A stretch of 64,000 nt of DNA from JAABVY01 sp964496505 (GCA_964496505.1 CAZBZV010000006.1:25772-89771), one strand, 5' to 3'. Positions 53,095 through 62,785 are shown, counted from the first letter of the stretch. Notes: generated by a model from the sequence alone, not told the origin. A program made the numbers and translations.

Positions 53095-55260
53095 TTAGTA
53101 TTCATCGGTGTATAGCGTGAACGAGATCACACTTCCGTCTGAACAGTCGTGAGAGTATATTTCATTAAAGACATCTTCCCGTTCCCAGCGCCGATTCAAT
53201 GAAATGATATACTCGCAGACAACCTCTCCGGTTTCCATGGCTACAATGCGCTCATCGTCATAGCTGCCCTGAATAAGTTCGCCGGATATGCTCCAGACTT
53301 CCAGGCCCCAATCGGGATCATTAATGGTGGCCGAAGCATCGAAATAAGTGATCTCGTACGTATCCGGATCGAATGTGATTGTCATCGTGCCGGTGGGAGT
53401 ATAACCCATCACATACATATCGATGTCGCCCGTGAAAGTGTTTCCAGTCGTAGTCCCGGTGGCTGTCCATGCAAGATTGTGATCTTCCACCGTATATACC
53501 TCTTCATCCGAATCGCGGAAATCCGCATCGACAAAAACATTGATTAAAGCGCGTTCGATATTGATCTCCGGCGCCTCGGAGACATCGATCCGCAGATAGT
53601 ACTGATATTCTGTGGCATAACCTACAGTCTCGGCCACAGTATTGACAACAACGGCATAGAGATCCCATCCATCCTGCTGAAGCCCGAGCACATTATCAAC
53701 CGTTATACTAACACCATCGCCAATGAATTCTACCGTTGAGCCTTTTCGCTTGAAGAGAATCAGGTGGATGCTGTCGGCCAGAAGATTTTCATCATAGACC
53801 GAGAAGTTGAGCTGGTCGCCGTCCTCGAAATCGGGGTTGTTAAGAATGAATTTGAATACCCTGGTCTCCAGGGCCTTTGGTTTAAGGGGAAAGACGGCGG
53901 TTTGATTTTCATCGGAATCGATATCATACTCATGAAAAACTTTATTCAGAAGGCGCTGAGATAACTGCCCTTCCAGATCATAAATTTCTTCATTAATTAA
54001 CTGCTTGATAAAAACAGGGTACCATTGAGCATGAGGCTGATTTATAAAATTGACATACCCGCCGAAAATCGTTTCCCAGGCATACAGGCCGTGATCCTTG
54101 CGTTCATCATAAATATATGCAATGACGCTGTGATCAAAACGTTTGTAAAGAAATTCGAAGAGAGCACACATTCCCTTGCCATGGTAATAGTGCTCATTCA
54201 CCGAGCTGTAACTGGGCAGATGCAGCGAGTCGAGGATACAGGTAGAACTCATGAGAAATGACTCGGGCACATAAGTAGTCTGATTGGAAGACATAAAGGA
54301 TTTAAACCATTCGGCTCCACCGTAATCGAACCATGATAGGGGCTGAAGATCTCGGCCTCTCCTGCTAAACATGGCTGCGTGCAGAAGATACAGCTCATTT
54401 CCGATATCAATCTTCATGCCGGCATAATTCGCTGAGCCCATGTCCTGTTCTCGCACTTCAATGGATGTATATTCTTTATTAGTATAATAATAGTGCTCTT
54501 TTCGCGGGATGAATGAGGCGTAACTGCCAAAATCTTTTTCACGAATCAGCACCTTTATCGGCAGTGTGCTTTCTTCATCCGGATTTCTGAAAAATAGAAG
54601 GTAAGGATTGCTAATAACGTAAAGGGCGCTTTCCAGAAAGAGCTGTAACTGTTCGGCGTTATCTTCTAATATGCGCGGGTACGCGATTTTAAAATCTCCC
54701 GTGACTATTGTTTTATAGTCGCTGACTCCCATTAAATATAGAATCAAATCCGCGCCGTCAGAAAAGCTGTTCAGTTTGCCGTTGATTCTGGCATCCGGGC
54801 TGACAATCGGAACATCGCCCACCAGATGTCCCGATGAATCGGAAGCTTCGAACAGGCTGTAGGCGATTCCGGTATCATTCTCCTCGGCACAATAATATTT
54901 CTCGCCCATGGCAATAAAGCTCTCCTCATTCAAGGTTTCCTCGTATCTGAGCGAGATATGTAAATCGCCGTCAAAATCCTCCGGCAAACCCTCGAGCTTA
55001 TAAGCCTGAGAGACGCCGTTTTCCGCAAACGGTTTTTCAGTTTCTGATGAATAGAGTCTCATTTCTGTGGTCTGCTCAAGAATTCCCGAGGGAATTTCAA
55101 TCGTTATATCCTCGGTTTCAAGAGCGCCGCCCCCGCTTCCAATAGATGTTGACGATACCAGGCTGTAATTATCAGTATCTGAAGGTCCCGAGGAGTCTTT
55201 ATTCGAGCAACCCGCAACTATCAGGAATAAGCCCAAAACAATGATAAAAAGCCTTTTCAC
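53095..55260 (-). CDS. lipoprotein with a degenerate gluzincin-like peptidase region
   Basis: 721 residues. Lipobox IVAGCSNK at the end of the signal peptide. Residues about 35-125 look like a ZU5/GAIN-like beta domain (GSGGGALETEDITIEIPSGI). In the centre, LYLLHAAMF and, about 17 residues on, SWFDYGGAEWFKSF mimic the HExxH...WLxEGxAxY layout of gluzincin metallopeptidases, but the HExxH is not there, so it is probably not catalytic. C-terminal part beta-rich. I do not recognise a named family. Ends 74 bases before the SDR of the pterin operon and may be transcribed with it. Confidence 0.7.
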   Translation of the reverse strand: MKRLFIIVLGLFLIVAGCSNKDSSGPSDTDNYSLVSSTSIGSGGGALETEDITIEIPSGILEQTTEMRLYSSETEKPFAENGVSQAYKLEGLPEDFDGDLHISLRYEETLNEESFIAMGEKYYCAEENDTGIAYSLFEASDSSGHLVGDVPIVSPDARINGKLNSFSDGADLILYLMGVSDYKTIVTGDFKIAYPRILEDNAEQLQLFLESALYVISNPYLLFFRNPDEESTLPIKVLIREKDFGSYASFIPRKEHYYYTNKEYTSIEVREQDMGSANYAGMKIDIGNELYLLHAAMFSRRGRDLQPLSWFDYGGAEWFKSFMSSNQTTYVPESFLMSSTCILDSLHLPSYSSVNEHYYHGKGMCALFEFLYKRFDHSVIAYIYDERKDHGLYAWETIFGGYVNFINQPHAQWYPVFIKQLINEEIYDLEGQLSQRLLNKVFHEYDIDSDENQTAVFPLKPKALETRVFKFILNNPDFEDGDQLNFSVYDENLLADSIHLILFKRKGSTVEFIGDGVSITVDNVLGLQQDGWDLYAVVVNTVAETVGYATEYQYYLRIDVSEAPEINIERALINVFVDADFRDSDEEVYTVEDHNLAWTATGTTTGNTFTGDIDMYVMGYTPTGTMTITFDPDTYEITYFDASATINDPDWGLEVWSISGELIQGSYDDERIVAMETGEVVCEYIISLNRRWEREDVFNEIYSHDCSDGSVISFTLYTDEY

Positions 55261-55385
55261 TTTATCCTCCCGGTTTCAGCATTCCCCCTCAAGCGAGCCC
55301 AATATCGTACGGTAAGCACTAATAAAATACATCATTTCTTAATTTAGTCAATCGTTTTTGAAGCACCAAACGGGTTCGTTAGCGG

Positions 55386-55414
55386 TTGACAGACCACGCC
55401 ATTTCTCGTAATTT
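55386..55414 (+). promoter_or_regulatory. promoter of the tricorn protease gene
   Basis: TTGACA (55386-55391), 17-base spacer, TAATTT (55409-55414), about 30 bases before the ATG; GAAAGGA acts as ribosome binding site. Confidence 0.55.
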
Positions 55415-55449
55415 CAGGGAATTAATATTTTGCCGAAAGGATTTTTTTC

Positions 55450-58400
55450 ATGAAACGCTTAAGCATCATTTTGATTATTCTCTTAACATCAATAACACTT
55501 AACGCCCAGGAGGAATCCAAACCGTTTCTGAGATATCCGGCTCTATCTCCCGACGGGCAGACAATCTGCTTTTCATGCAAGGGTGATCTCTGGCTGGTAT
55601 CCTCAGAGGGGGGTACGGCGGAACGTTTGACGGCGCATCCGGCGGATGATATCATGCCCCAGTTCTCACCCGACGGGCGGATGATTCTTTTTACCTCCGA
55701 GAGATATGATAACCTGGATCTGTTTATAATACCGATAACCGGCGGTGAGCCCGAGAGACTGACCCATTATACCGGTTCGGATTATGCGACTGGATGGACT
55801 CCCGAGGGTGACAGTGTGATCTTCTATTCCTTCAGGCAACTGAATTACGACGTCTTCAAGAAGTCGATACACGGCGGTACTCCGGTTGCCCTTACCGGCG
55901 GCCATTGGAACAGCGAATACTCCGGCAAAATAACTCCCGACGGCAATAAGCTTATCTATAATAACGGCTCGGGTCGTTATCGCTGGTGGAAGGCCAGTTT
56001 TGCCGGGAATACCAACAGCGATATCTGGATTCTTGACCTGACCAAAGATGAGTTCACGCTTGACCGGATAACCTCTGAGGATGGCCATGATCTCTGGCCG
56101 GTTTACGACGAAGATAATGAGACGGTCTATTTCGTTGCCAATCGTGATAATACGGTCGCCAACCTCTGGAAAAAGGACTTAAATACCGGCGGCGAGACAC
56201 AGCTTACCGATTATGCCGATGACGGCGCGCAGTGGCTTAATTCCAATCCGCAGATGAAGAAGATGGTTTTCGAACAGGATTTCGATATCTGGTACTTCGA
56301 TCCGTCTCAGGGCAGCCCGCGAATCGTCGATATCGCGCTTGCCGCAGACAATAAGACCAATCCGGTCAAGCAGATGACCTTCAACGGTGATATTCAGGAT
56401 TACGACATCTCCCCCGACGGCAAACTTGCGGCGCTTATTATCAGGGGCGAGTTGTTTCTGATCCCGACAGAAGAGCCGAAATTCGCGCGCAGGCTGACAA
56501 GCACTCCGCAGAGAGAAAAGCATCCCTGCTTCGGATCGGATTCGAAAACTATCTATTTTGCTTCCGACAGAAACGAAAATTATGATATCCATTCCTATGA
56601 TCTGGTCGAAAAAAGCGAGACCCGCATAACCTCCACCTCTGAGAATGAAACCAAACCGTTTTGCTCGCCCGACGGCGAAAAGCTGGTTTATTATCGCGGT
56701 CTGGATAAGGTAGTTCTCTATGATCTGGAAGAGGGTGTCGAATCCGATACTGTTGACGGCATGTTTATAGACCTTGCGGTTGAGCCGCATGTGGAGTATG
56801 ATTTCTCACCCGATTCACGCTACCTGGCTCTTACAGTAGCGGGCGAGACCTACGAGACAAATATATTCATTACCGATTTTGAATCGGAGCCGGTGAATGT
56901 CTCTCATTACACCGATATGTGCTATCGTCCGAGATTTTCCAAAGACGGCGAGCTCGTATACTTCTCGCGCTGGAGCCGCGATGATATGACTTCGACTTAC
57001 AAAATCGATCTTGCGCATGATCCGATCGAATTCGAGGAGGATAGAATTGACTCGCTTCTGATGGATAAGAAAGAAGAAGATAAAGATAAAAAAGACGAGG
57101 AAGACAAAGAAGAGAAGAAAGCTGAACCCACGAAAATAGACTTCGAGGGTATTCACAAGCGAGTGGAAAAGGCGATTGCAATAAATGCGGCCACGCATTA
57201 TCCGGTGATAACCGAGGATGGTGAGACGATTGTCTTCGTGGCCAGTGTCATGGGTAAGCCGGAGATCTGGTCTGCCAGGCTTGAGGGAGATGATCCCGAC
57301 CTGACACAGTTAACTCATTCCGGCAAATCCAAGAGCGATCTGAAGCTTTCGGAGGATTCCAAACATGTCTTCTTTCTTGAGGGCGGCAAACTCAAGAAGC
57401 TTAATCTGAAAGACAAGAAAGTCGAGAACCTCGGATTCACCGCGGAGATGGATGTTATAGTGGACAAGGAAAACCGCCAGAAATTTCATGAGACCTGGTG
57501 GATGTTCGATGAATATTATTACGATCCCGATCTGCACGGTGTGGACTGGGATAAGATTCGCGCCAAATACAGCCCGTTGGTGGACGAGGCCGAGACCGAG
57601 GACGAATTCCGTCAGATTATTCTGGAGATGATGGGCGATCTGGGCTCATCGCATATATATATCTATCCCCGCGGCGGAGGCGGTGTAAAGAAAGAGCATT
57701 CCACCGCCTGGTACGGGTTTTTCTTCGATCAGGATGAGCTTGATGAAAACGGTTTGTATCGGATCAGCCAGGTGCTCCCCAATTCGGCCTCAGCTTTGGC
57801 CGATAAACCGCTCGAGCCTGGCGATTATATACTTGCTATAAACGGCATAACGCTTGACCGCGAGACCAATATCTACCCGCTGATAAACGGGCAGATCGAT
57901 AAGAAGACAATCTTTACGGTTTCCAAAAGCCCGGACGGAAAACGATATGACGTGGCCGTGAAAGGCGGCGGATTTGGCGAGGTGCGCGACATGGCCTACG
58001 ATTACTGGATGGAGGAACGCCGCCGCATGGTAGATTCACTTTCCGACGGCCGACTGGCTTATATCCATATTCGCCGCATGTACCCGGATGCGCTCGAGAA
58101 ATTCAAGCTGGAAATCGTAAATGAAACCAGAGACAAGGAGGGTGTGGTTCTGGATGTTCGCTTCAACGGCGGCGGCAATATCGCGGTTCATCTGCTGGGC
58201 ATACTGATAAAGGAGCCGTATATATATCGCAACTTCGCAGGCTATCCGGTTACCTCGGAAAACAAAATGCGCAGTAAAGCGCTGGAGAAACCGAGCATTC
58301 TGCTTATCAATAACGGCTCCGGCTCCAATTCGGAGATTTTCGCCGAGGGCTATCGCAAGCTCGGGCTGGGCAAGATTGTCGGTGTGCGCACCTCGGGCGG

Positions 58401-58620
58401 GGTTATCGGTACGGCTTCGTATAATCTGATAGACGGCACACGAATCCGAAGACCCTCATGGGGATGCTATACTACCGATATGGAAAATCTGGAGCTGGTC
58501 CCGCGGTATCCCGATATTACGGTCGAAAATCTGCTGACCGATGTTATAAGGGGAACCGATCCGCAGTTGGAACGTGCGGTTAATGAGCTTTTGAATCAAA
58601 TTGGAGAGAAAACGGAATAG
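55450..58620 (+). CDS. tricorn protease homologue (S41 family), exported
   Basis: 1056 residues with a signal peptide (ends LNAQ). A six-bladed TolB/tricorn propeller (to about 330; repeats such as YPALSPDGQTICFSCKGDLW) and a second propeller (to about 680) are interrupted by a very charged linker near residues 537-557. Then a helical C1 domain, PDZ (about 765-840), and the S41 core. His735 in GSSHIYIY and Ser961 in SGSNSEIFAEGY match the tricorn catalytic pair; the Asp after the Ser in archaeal tricorn is Glu here. Archaeal tricorn is cytosolic; this one should act on peptides in the periplasm. Confidence 0.92.
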   Translation: MKRLSIILIILLTSITLNAQEESKPFLRYPALSPDGQTICFSCKGDLWLVSSEGGTAERLTAHPADDIMPQFSPDGRMILFTSERYDNLDLFIIPITGGEPERLTHYTGSDYATGWTPEGDSVIFYSFRQLNYDVFKKSIHGGTPVALTGGHWNSEYSGKITPDGNKLIYNNGSGRYRWWKASFAGNTNSDIWILDLTKDEFTLDRITSEDGHDLWPVYDEDNETVYFVANRDNTVANLWKKDLNTGGETQLTDYADDGAQWLNSNPQMKKMVFEQDFDIWYFDPSQGSPRIVDIALAADNKTNPVKQMTFNGDIQDYDISPDGKLAALIIRGELFLIPTEEPKFARRLTSTPQREKHPCFGSDSKTIYFASDRNENYDIHSYDLVEKSETRITSTSENETKPFCSPDGEKLVYYRGLDKVVLYDLEEGVESDTVDGMFIDLAVEPHVEYDFSPDSRYLALTVAGETYETNIFITDFESEPVNVSHYTDMCYRPRFSKDGELVYFSRWSRDDMTSTYKIDLAHDPIEFEEDRIDSLLMDKKEEDKDKKDEEDKEEKKAEPTKIDFEGIHKRVEKAIAINAATHYPVITEDGETIVFVASVMGKPEIWSARLEGDDPDLTQLTHSGKSKSDLKLSEDSKHVFFLEGGKLKKLNLKDKKVENLGFTAEMDVIVDKENRQKFHETWWMFDEYYYDPDLHGVDWDKIRAKYSPLVDEAETEDEFRQIILEMMGDLGSSHIYIYPRGGGGVKKEHSTAWYGFFFDQDELDENGLYRISQVLPNSASALADKPLEPGDYILAINGITLDRETNIYPLINGQIDKKTIFTVSKSPDGKRYDVAVKGGGFGEVRDMAYDYWMEERRRMVDSLSDGRLAYIHIRRMYPDALEKFKLEIVNETRDKEGVVLDVRFNGGGNIAVHLLGILIKEPYIYRNFAGYPVTSENKMRSKALEKPSILLINNGSGSNSEIFAEGYRKLGLGKIVGVRTSGGVIGTASYNLIDGTRIRRPSWGCYTTDMENLELVPRYPDITVENLLTDVIRGTDPQLERAVNELLNQIGEKTE

Positions 58621-58636
58621 AAGCCTTAGAGGCTGT

Positions 58637-59152
58637 TTACCATCTTGAAAACGAGGATAGATTCGGACTTACGGATGTGTCCTCGTTTTCTTTTGAGGAC
58701 TCTTCGTCTTCATCCTGAAAGCTGGGACGATACCATTTCTGAACTTCCTGATGGGTGGACAGTATAAATCCGAGTTCCTCCAAAAGATCTACGGTGTTGG
58801 TTACGGACGGTCCGCGATTAAGCGAACGCCGCCAGCTGCCTTCCTTGCCCAGTGAGAGATAGGTCGAGAGCACGGCCCAAATCTTATTGTCGATAAAAAG
58901 CGGTACGGCTATGTAAACCAGCCCGGAGGGAGATGTTTCGGTATAGACATTTCCCTTATCGACCGCCATCAGACAGATATCCTTTATCATATCCGAGAGA
59001 TATTTTTCGGTTTCCTCGCACTCGTCGGGATTCGTCTTACGCCCCCAGTGATTCAGCTCGTTTTCGGAAAGATAATAGAGATAGACTCCCCAGGGCAGAT
59101 CTGATGAGTACTTTTTAATGGTTGTCTCAATCGCCTCGTTGCATTTGCTCAT
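58637..59152 (-). CDS. hypothetical protein
   Basis: 171 residues, soluble, no signal, not recognised with confidence. The middle (GLVYIAVPLFIDNKIWAVLSTYLSLG) alternates strands in a GAF- or sensor-like way, and the end is acidic and Ser-rich. The last 18 codons overlap a hairpin that can terminate the convergent tricorn transcript. Convergent with the tricorn gene, 16 bases apart. Confidence 0.6.
   Translation of the reverse strand: MSKCNEAIETTIKKYSSDLPWGVYLYYLSENELNHWGRKTNPDECEETEKYLSDMIKDICLMAVDKGNVYTETSPSGLVYIAVPLFIDNKIWAVLSTYLSLGKEGSWRRSLNRGPSVTNTVDLLEELGFILSTHQEVQKWYRPSFQDEDEESSKENEDTSVSPNLSSFSRW
58647..58690 (+). terminator. terminator of the tricorn gene, inside the 3' end of the convergent gene
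   Basis: An 11-bp perfect stem GAAAACGAGGA (58647-58657) / TCCTCGTTTTC (58680-58690) followed by TTTT on the plus strand. Confidence 0.65.
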
Positions 59153-59271
59153 CTAAAACAAGTCTCCATCATTAGGCGGTGGCTGCCGCTTTCGTTAATT
59201 TCTAATTAATATGTCGACCGGTTTCAAAGGAATATAAGCAGCTCATGAATAATTGCTCATATAACGGGCAG

Positions 59272-59288
59272 CAGCCCGATGCGGGCTG
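59272..59288. terminator. short hairpin downstream of the BshB1-like gene
   Basis: Stem CAGCCCG / CGGGCTG with loop ATG, just past the stop of the minus-strand gene; the T-run lies on the plus-strand side only, so its role in termination is uncertain. Confidence 0.4.
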
Positions 59289-59290
59289 TT

Positions 59291-60061
59291 CTATTTTTGA
59301 ATATCTTTATTGATATTTTGGGGATGTTTACCGAATGCACAGGGGGTTTCATCCTTGCCGCGAGTAAGACAGAAAATATCCTGAATTCTGAGGGGCTCAC
59401 CTATTTTAAAGCCCTGACCGTACTTAACCCCCACCATCGCCCCGAAAGACCTCGCTTTGGTCTCAAGCGACCATAAATAATCCCGTGATTTCTCGGGATT
59501 CATGAATTGTGAGGCATGAGCCTTAAGCGCATCCATCCAGCGCTCATACTGATCAGTAATGTCCACCACAAACGTCGGTGGCTCCTCGACCGGGAGAAAA
59601 TAGTGGAAAAGCGCCTTAACCGTATGAATTTCGCCCTGAATCGGCAGCTTTTTGAAAGTGGCGTAATAGATGGAATTGGTGACTATTTTTCCGGCGGCCA
59701 GATGATCGGGATGCGACTGCCGTTTACCGTGCCCCCCGCTCATCCATGGTGCCAGTACGATATCCGGCCGGTACTTGCGCAGTATCGCGGCCAGCTCGTA
59801 GCGGTATTCGGGGCGGTCCACAAGTTTGGTGTCTCCCCAGTCCAGCGTTTCCAGCAGGCTGGTGCGCATAATTTCCGCCGCCTTTTTGGCCTCCTGTGAT
59901 CTGATCTCAGGAGTGCCGCCCGTACCCATCTCCCCCTTGGTGAGAAAAATGATTCCGGTGCGGTAGCCCATCTCGGCCAGCTTTATAAGCACGCCGCCGG
60001 TGCCGACTTCGACATCGTCCGGATGTGCCCCGATCGAAAGTATGTCGTATTTTTCAGCCAT
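59291..60061 (-). CDS. PIG-L family deacetylase, BshB1-like
   Basis: 256 residues. Zinc motif AHPDDVEVGTGG near residue 17 and HPDH in RQSHPDHLAAGKI; the context GEMGTGGTPEIRSQEA and APWMSGGHGKRQSHPDH is that of bacillithiol biosynthesis deacetylase BshB1, which removes the acetyl group from GlcNAc-malate. Bacillithiol is known in Bacteroidota-related lineages, but bshA and bshC are not in the window. The ATG follows a strong hairpin plus T-run by two bases and has no visible ribosome binding site outside that hairpin. Confidence 0.85.
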   Translation of the reverse strand: MAEKYDILSIGAHPDDVEVGTGGVLIKLAEMGYRTGIIFLTKGEMGTGGTPEIRSQEAKKAAEIMRTSLLETLDWGDTKLVDRPEYRYELAAILRKYRPDIVLAPWMSGGHGKRQSHPDHLAAGKIVTNSIYYATFKKLPIQGEIHTVKALFHYFLPVEEPPTFVVDITDQYERWMDALKAHASQFMNPEKSRDYLWSLETKARSFGAMVGVKYGQGFKIGEPLRIQDIFCLTRGKDETPCAFGKHPQNINKDIQK

Positions 60062-60063
60062 AT

Positions 60064-60097
60064 AAAAAAAGATGCTGCCCTTTATAAAGGCAGCATC
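60064..60097 (-). terminator. strong terminator directly in front of the BshB1-like start codon
   Basis: On the minus strand a 9-bp stem GGATGCTGCC-type (GATGCTGCC / GGCAGCATC, 60071-60097) is followed by seven T (60064-60070), two bases, and the ATG at 60061. It terminates the esterase-like gene. Confidence 0.8.
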
Positions 60098-60114
60098 CGC
60101 AAATGTATTAGAAT

Positions 60115-61299
60115 TTACATATTCTCTTCTAAATAACGCGAGTGGAACTTGAGTATTTCCACCAACCTGTCATACACGAAACGCTGATTGAAAGCGGGAT
60201 AACCTTCGTATCCGGAATAACTGTCGAAGCTGTAATTGATCCCGTTATTATCCAGCATCATGCGCACATCCTCAGCCATATTATGGAACAGGAACTGGTT
60301 TGTGTCGCTGACCTCGATATAAACCTCGATAGAATCGAAATCCCCGGCATTCTGAGTGAGGACATCATTCAAACCGTTGGCAATCCACTTGTCAAAGACC
60401 GGCTGATAGATATTGCCGTTGTAATCAAACGGCAAGTCGATACCGTAGAATGTAACGAATGTCGTGGAATCCTCGTAGCCCGGCTCTCCTTCCTCGGGGT
60501 GCGGGCTGAAGGCCTGCGCCAGTGAGAAGAACAGCAGGGTATACGGCTTTTCGGTGAAAAGGTTGGTTGTATCCATATCCTGATAATCATCAGGACTTAT
60601 GGGCGTGCTCAGACCCTGCTCCTCAAGCATCATCGGGATTAAATCCTCGACATGCTGGAAGCTACCGGCCGGGTTGGATGCGGAAACCGAGGAGAATACA
60701 CCGGGATATTTGGCCGCAATTTTAAGCGCGCCGTAACCGCCCATGCCAAAGCCGCCGATCCCGCGTGATTCACGATTATCGATAATACGAAGCTGATCGG
60801 CCAGCGTTACCTCTATAAAATCGAGCCACTGCTCTGCAACCATAGTCTCGAACCAGCCGAAGAACTCGTTATTTGCATACCAGGAACCGCCGTACGGTGT
60901 TGAAGCATCGATAGAAGCGATGTAGAATTCCTTGATCTCTTCCTCGTAAATCAGGCTGTCCGCTATTCGATGCACCATCTTGGTAAAATAGTAGTTCTCG
61001 TCTCCCTCGAAATCATGAAGCAGGTAAAGTATGGGATAAGGCGTACTCTGAATTCTGAATGACGGGGGAGTATATATCTTGGAAATGAAGTTCTTGCTTT
61101 CCGTGAAGTTAAAGAACTCCCATCCCGCATGATTTTCGATTACCGAGTATGCGCGCGGGTAGGTGAACACACCGTCATTCTTGAGACCTTCTCGCTCATT
61201 GATTTTCGGAAAATCAGCCGGATTCTCGCGCTCCGAACATCCGATCAGAATCAGCGCGACCAGCATAAATCCTATATATAAAATCTTTGATTTCTTCAT
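60115..61299 (-). CDS. esterase-family (Esterase D/Antigen 85-like) lipoprotein without the nucleophile Ser
   Basis: 394 residues. Lipobox LILIGCSE. The fold is that of putative esterases: PYPILYLLHDFEGDENYYF, EFYIASIDAST, GWFETMVAEQWLDFIE and GGFGMGGYGALKIAAKYPGVF. In active members the last motif is GxSMGGYGA; here the nucleophile codon is GGC, giving Gly. The fall in conserved catalysis suggests a binding or structural role, unless another residue has taken over. Downstream terminator at 60064-60097. Confidence 0.8.
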   Translation of the reverse strand: MKKSKILYIGFMLVALILIGCSERENPADFPKINEREGLKNDGVFTYPRAYSVIENHAGWEFFNFTESKNFISKIYTPPSFRIQSTPYPILYLLHDFEGDENYYFTKMVHRIADSLIYEEEIKEFYIASIDASTPYGGSWYANNEFFGWFETMVAEQWLDFIEVTLADQLRIIDNRESRGIGGFGMGGYGALKIAAKYPGVFSSVSASNPAGSFQHVEDLIPMMLEEQGLSTPISPDDYQDMDTTNLFTEKPYTLLFFSLAQAFSPHPEEGEPGYEDSTTFVTFYGIDLPFDYNGNIYQPVFDKWIANGLNDVLTQNAGDFDSIEVYIEVSDTNQFLFHNMAEDVRMMLDNNGINYSFDSYSGYEGYPAFNQRFVYDRLVEILKFHSRYLEENM

Positions 61300-61312
61300 T
61301 ATTCACAACCTC

Positions 61313-62785
61313 CTAAAACCTGACGGTGAACCCGATTGAGGTGACAGCGGTAAAGTCACTATATGTACCGGCGTGATTATCGAAAATACCATCCTCGTTA
61401 TCATCGACCAGATCCGAGACAGTGGTTTCGGGAGTGATAATCAATGAAGCTGCGCCGTAGAATTCAACTATACCGACATAGAGGGAAGCTCCGCCAGAGA
61501 GATGATGGCGGTCGGAAGGATTGTCATAAACCACTCTGGCCCCCTCCTCGGCAATGGGAGTCTGCTCGAAGCTGTAGCCGCCTCTCAATTTATATTTTTC
61601 ATGCGGATGTCCCTCGACGCCGACTGAGATCCGGAAAGCGTCATCCCATTCATCCGGCATATCCGTCGGTGAAAGATACCCATTGATGAAGGAGAACTCC
61701 GTCAAACCGGTTGTCCGGGTAACATCAAACTCGATGCCCTCATACTCCGACCACAAGGTGTAAACGAAATCAGCCGAAAGCATGACTCTTTCAGTGGCCT
61801 GATAAGACAGGCCGAATCCGAATTCGGAGGGGATCACCCAGTCCGCATCGGCCTCATGATTCGCGGTATAAATCTCGCCTTTGAAAAGCTGATTGGCCGG
61901 ATTGGCTGTATCCGCCAGAGTCTCCATATGACGGTTGCCCGGAGAATAAAGCGTAGCATCGGCATCGCCCGAAAGATCGATTGTTGTTTTGGACTGGTAT
62001 GATGCGCCGACCTTCAGCTTTTCGGTAGCCTGATAAAGCAGACCGGCATTAAAACCGAATCCCCATCCGCTGGCATCGTACTTTGTCATAGTAACCAGGT
62101 TTTCGTAAGGACGGGAGGAGAATGACTCCGGCAGTGTGTTGGGCTGAAGGATTATTTCACTTCGGTTGTAAGAGCCCTTCCTGATCGAGAGTCCCACACC
62201 CAGCGACATCTTATCCTCGATCAACTCCGCCGCGACAGTTGGGTGAAAATCGATAATATCTACATTAAATTCATGTGTGATATCCGGAAACGGCACCAGG
62301 GGTTCCACAACCGGCAGTTCGAACGAATCGACCACATACTGATTGTAGACGGGGCTCAGCCGGAATATGTCCCATTCAACATCATGATCGTAAGGCTGAA
62401 ATACACCGAATCCCACATTGACATTCTCGAATATCGGAAGTACAAATGCGGCGGCCACAAACGGGGTGTAGGGAATCTTGTCCTCGGAGACCCTTTCCTC
62501 GCCGTCATAGTACCCAAACGAATAACCGTTCAAGGTCATTTCCGGAGTAAACTCCGGTCGATAGCTGTAGAGACCGATTCCAAACGCTATCTCATGCTGG
62601 TAAAGGTTGGACAGGCCTGCGGGGTTATAATACATGGCGCTCCAATCGTCGGCCACCGCTCTGAAGGCTCCACCCATCGAGAGCGCTTTCAGGCCAACTC
62701 CGGAGACATTATAACCGCCTGCCATTGCCTCACCGGAAAATAACAGAATCAGGAGTATCAGGATGATTGTGTTAAAAATTCGCAT
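61313..62785 (-). CDS. FadL/OmpP1/TodX-family outer membrane transporter
   Basis: 490 residues with a signal peptide (ends EAMA). The N-terminal hatch reads GYNVSGVGLKALSMGGAFRAVADDWSAMYYNPAGLS split over about 35 residues, typical for FadL with its NPAG motif, followed by a 14-strand barrel ending in an aromatic residue (SIGFTVRF). It would import hydrophobic compounds such as fatty acids or aromatics. It lies 13 bases upstream of the esterase-like lipoprotein gene, so both may belong to one lipid- or ester-related unit (inference). Confidence 0.88.
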   Translation of the reverse strand: MRIFNTIILILLILLFSGEAMAGGYNVSGVGLKALSMGGAFRAVADDWSAMYYNPAGLSNLYQHEIAFGIGLYSYRPEFTPEMTLNGYSFGYYDGEERVSEDKIPYTPFVAAAFVLPIFENVNVGFGVFQPYDHDVEWDIFRLSPVYNQYVVDSFELPVVEPLVPFPDITHEFNVDIIDFHPTVAAELIEDKMSLGVGLSIRKGSYNRSEIILQPNTLPESFSSRPYENLVTMTKYDASGWGFGFNAGLLYQATEKLKVGASYQSKTTIDLSGDADATLYSPGNRHMETLADTANPANQLFKGEIYTANHEADADWVIPSEFGFGLSYQATERVMLSADFVYTLWSEYEGIEFDVTRTTGLTEFSFINGYLSPTDMPDEWDDAFRISVGVEGHPHEKYKLRGGYSFEQTPIAEEGARVVYDNPSDRHHLSGGASLYVGIVEFYGAASLIITPETTVSDLVDDNEDGIFDNHAGTYSDFTAVTSIGFTVRF

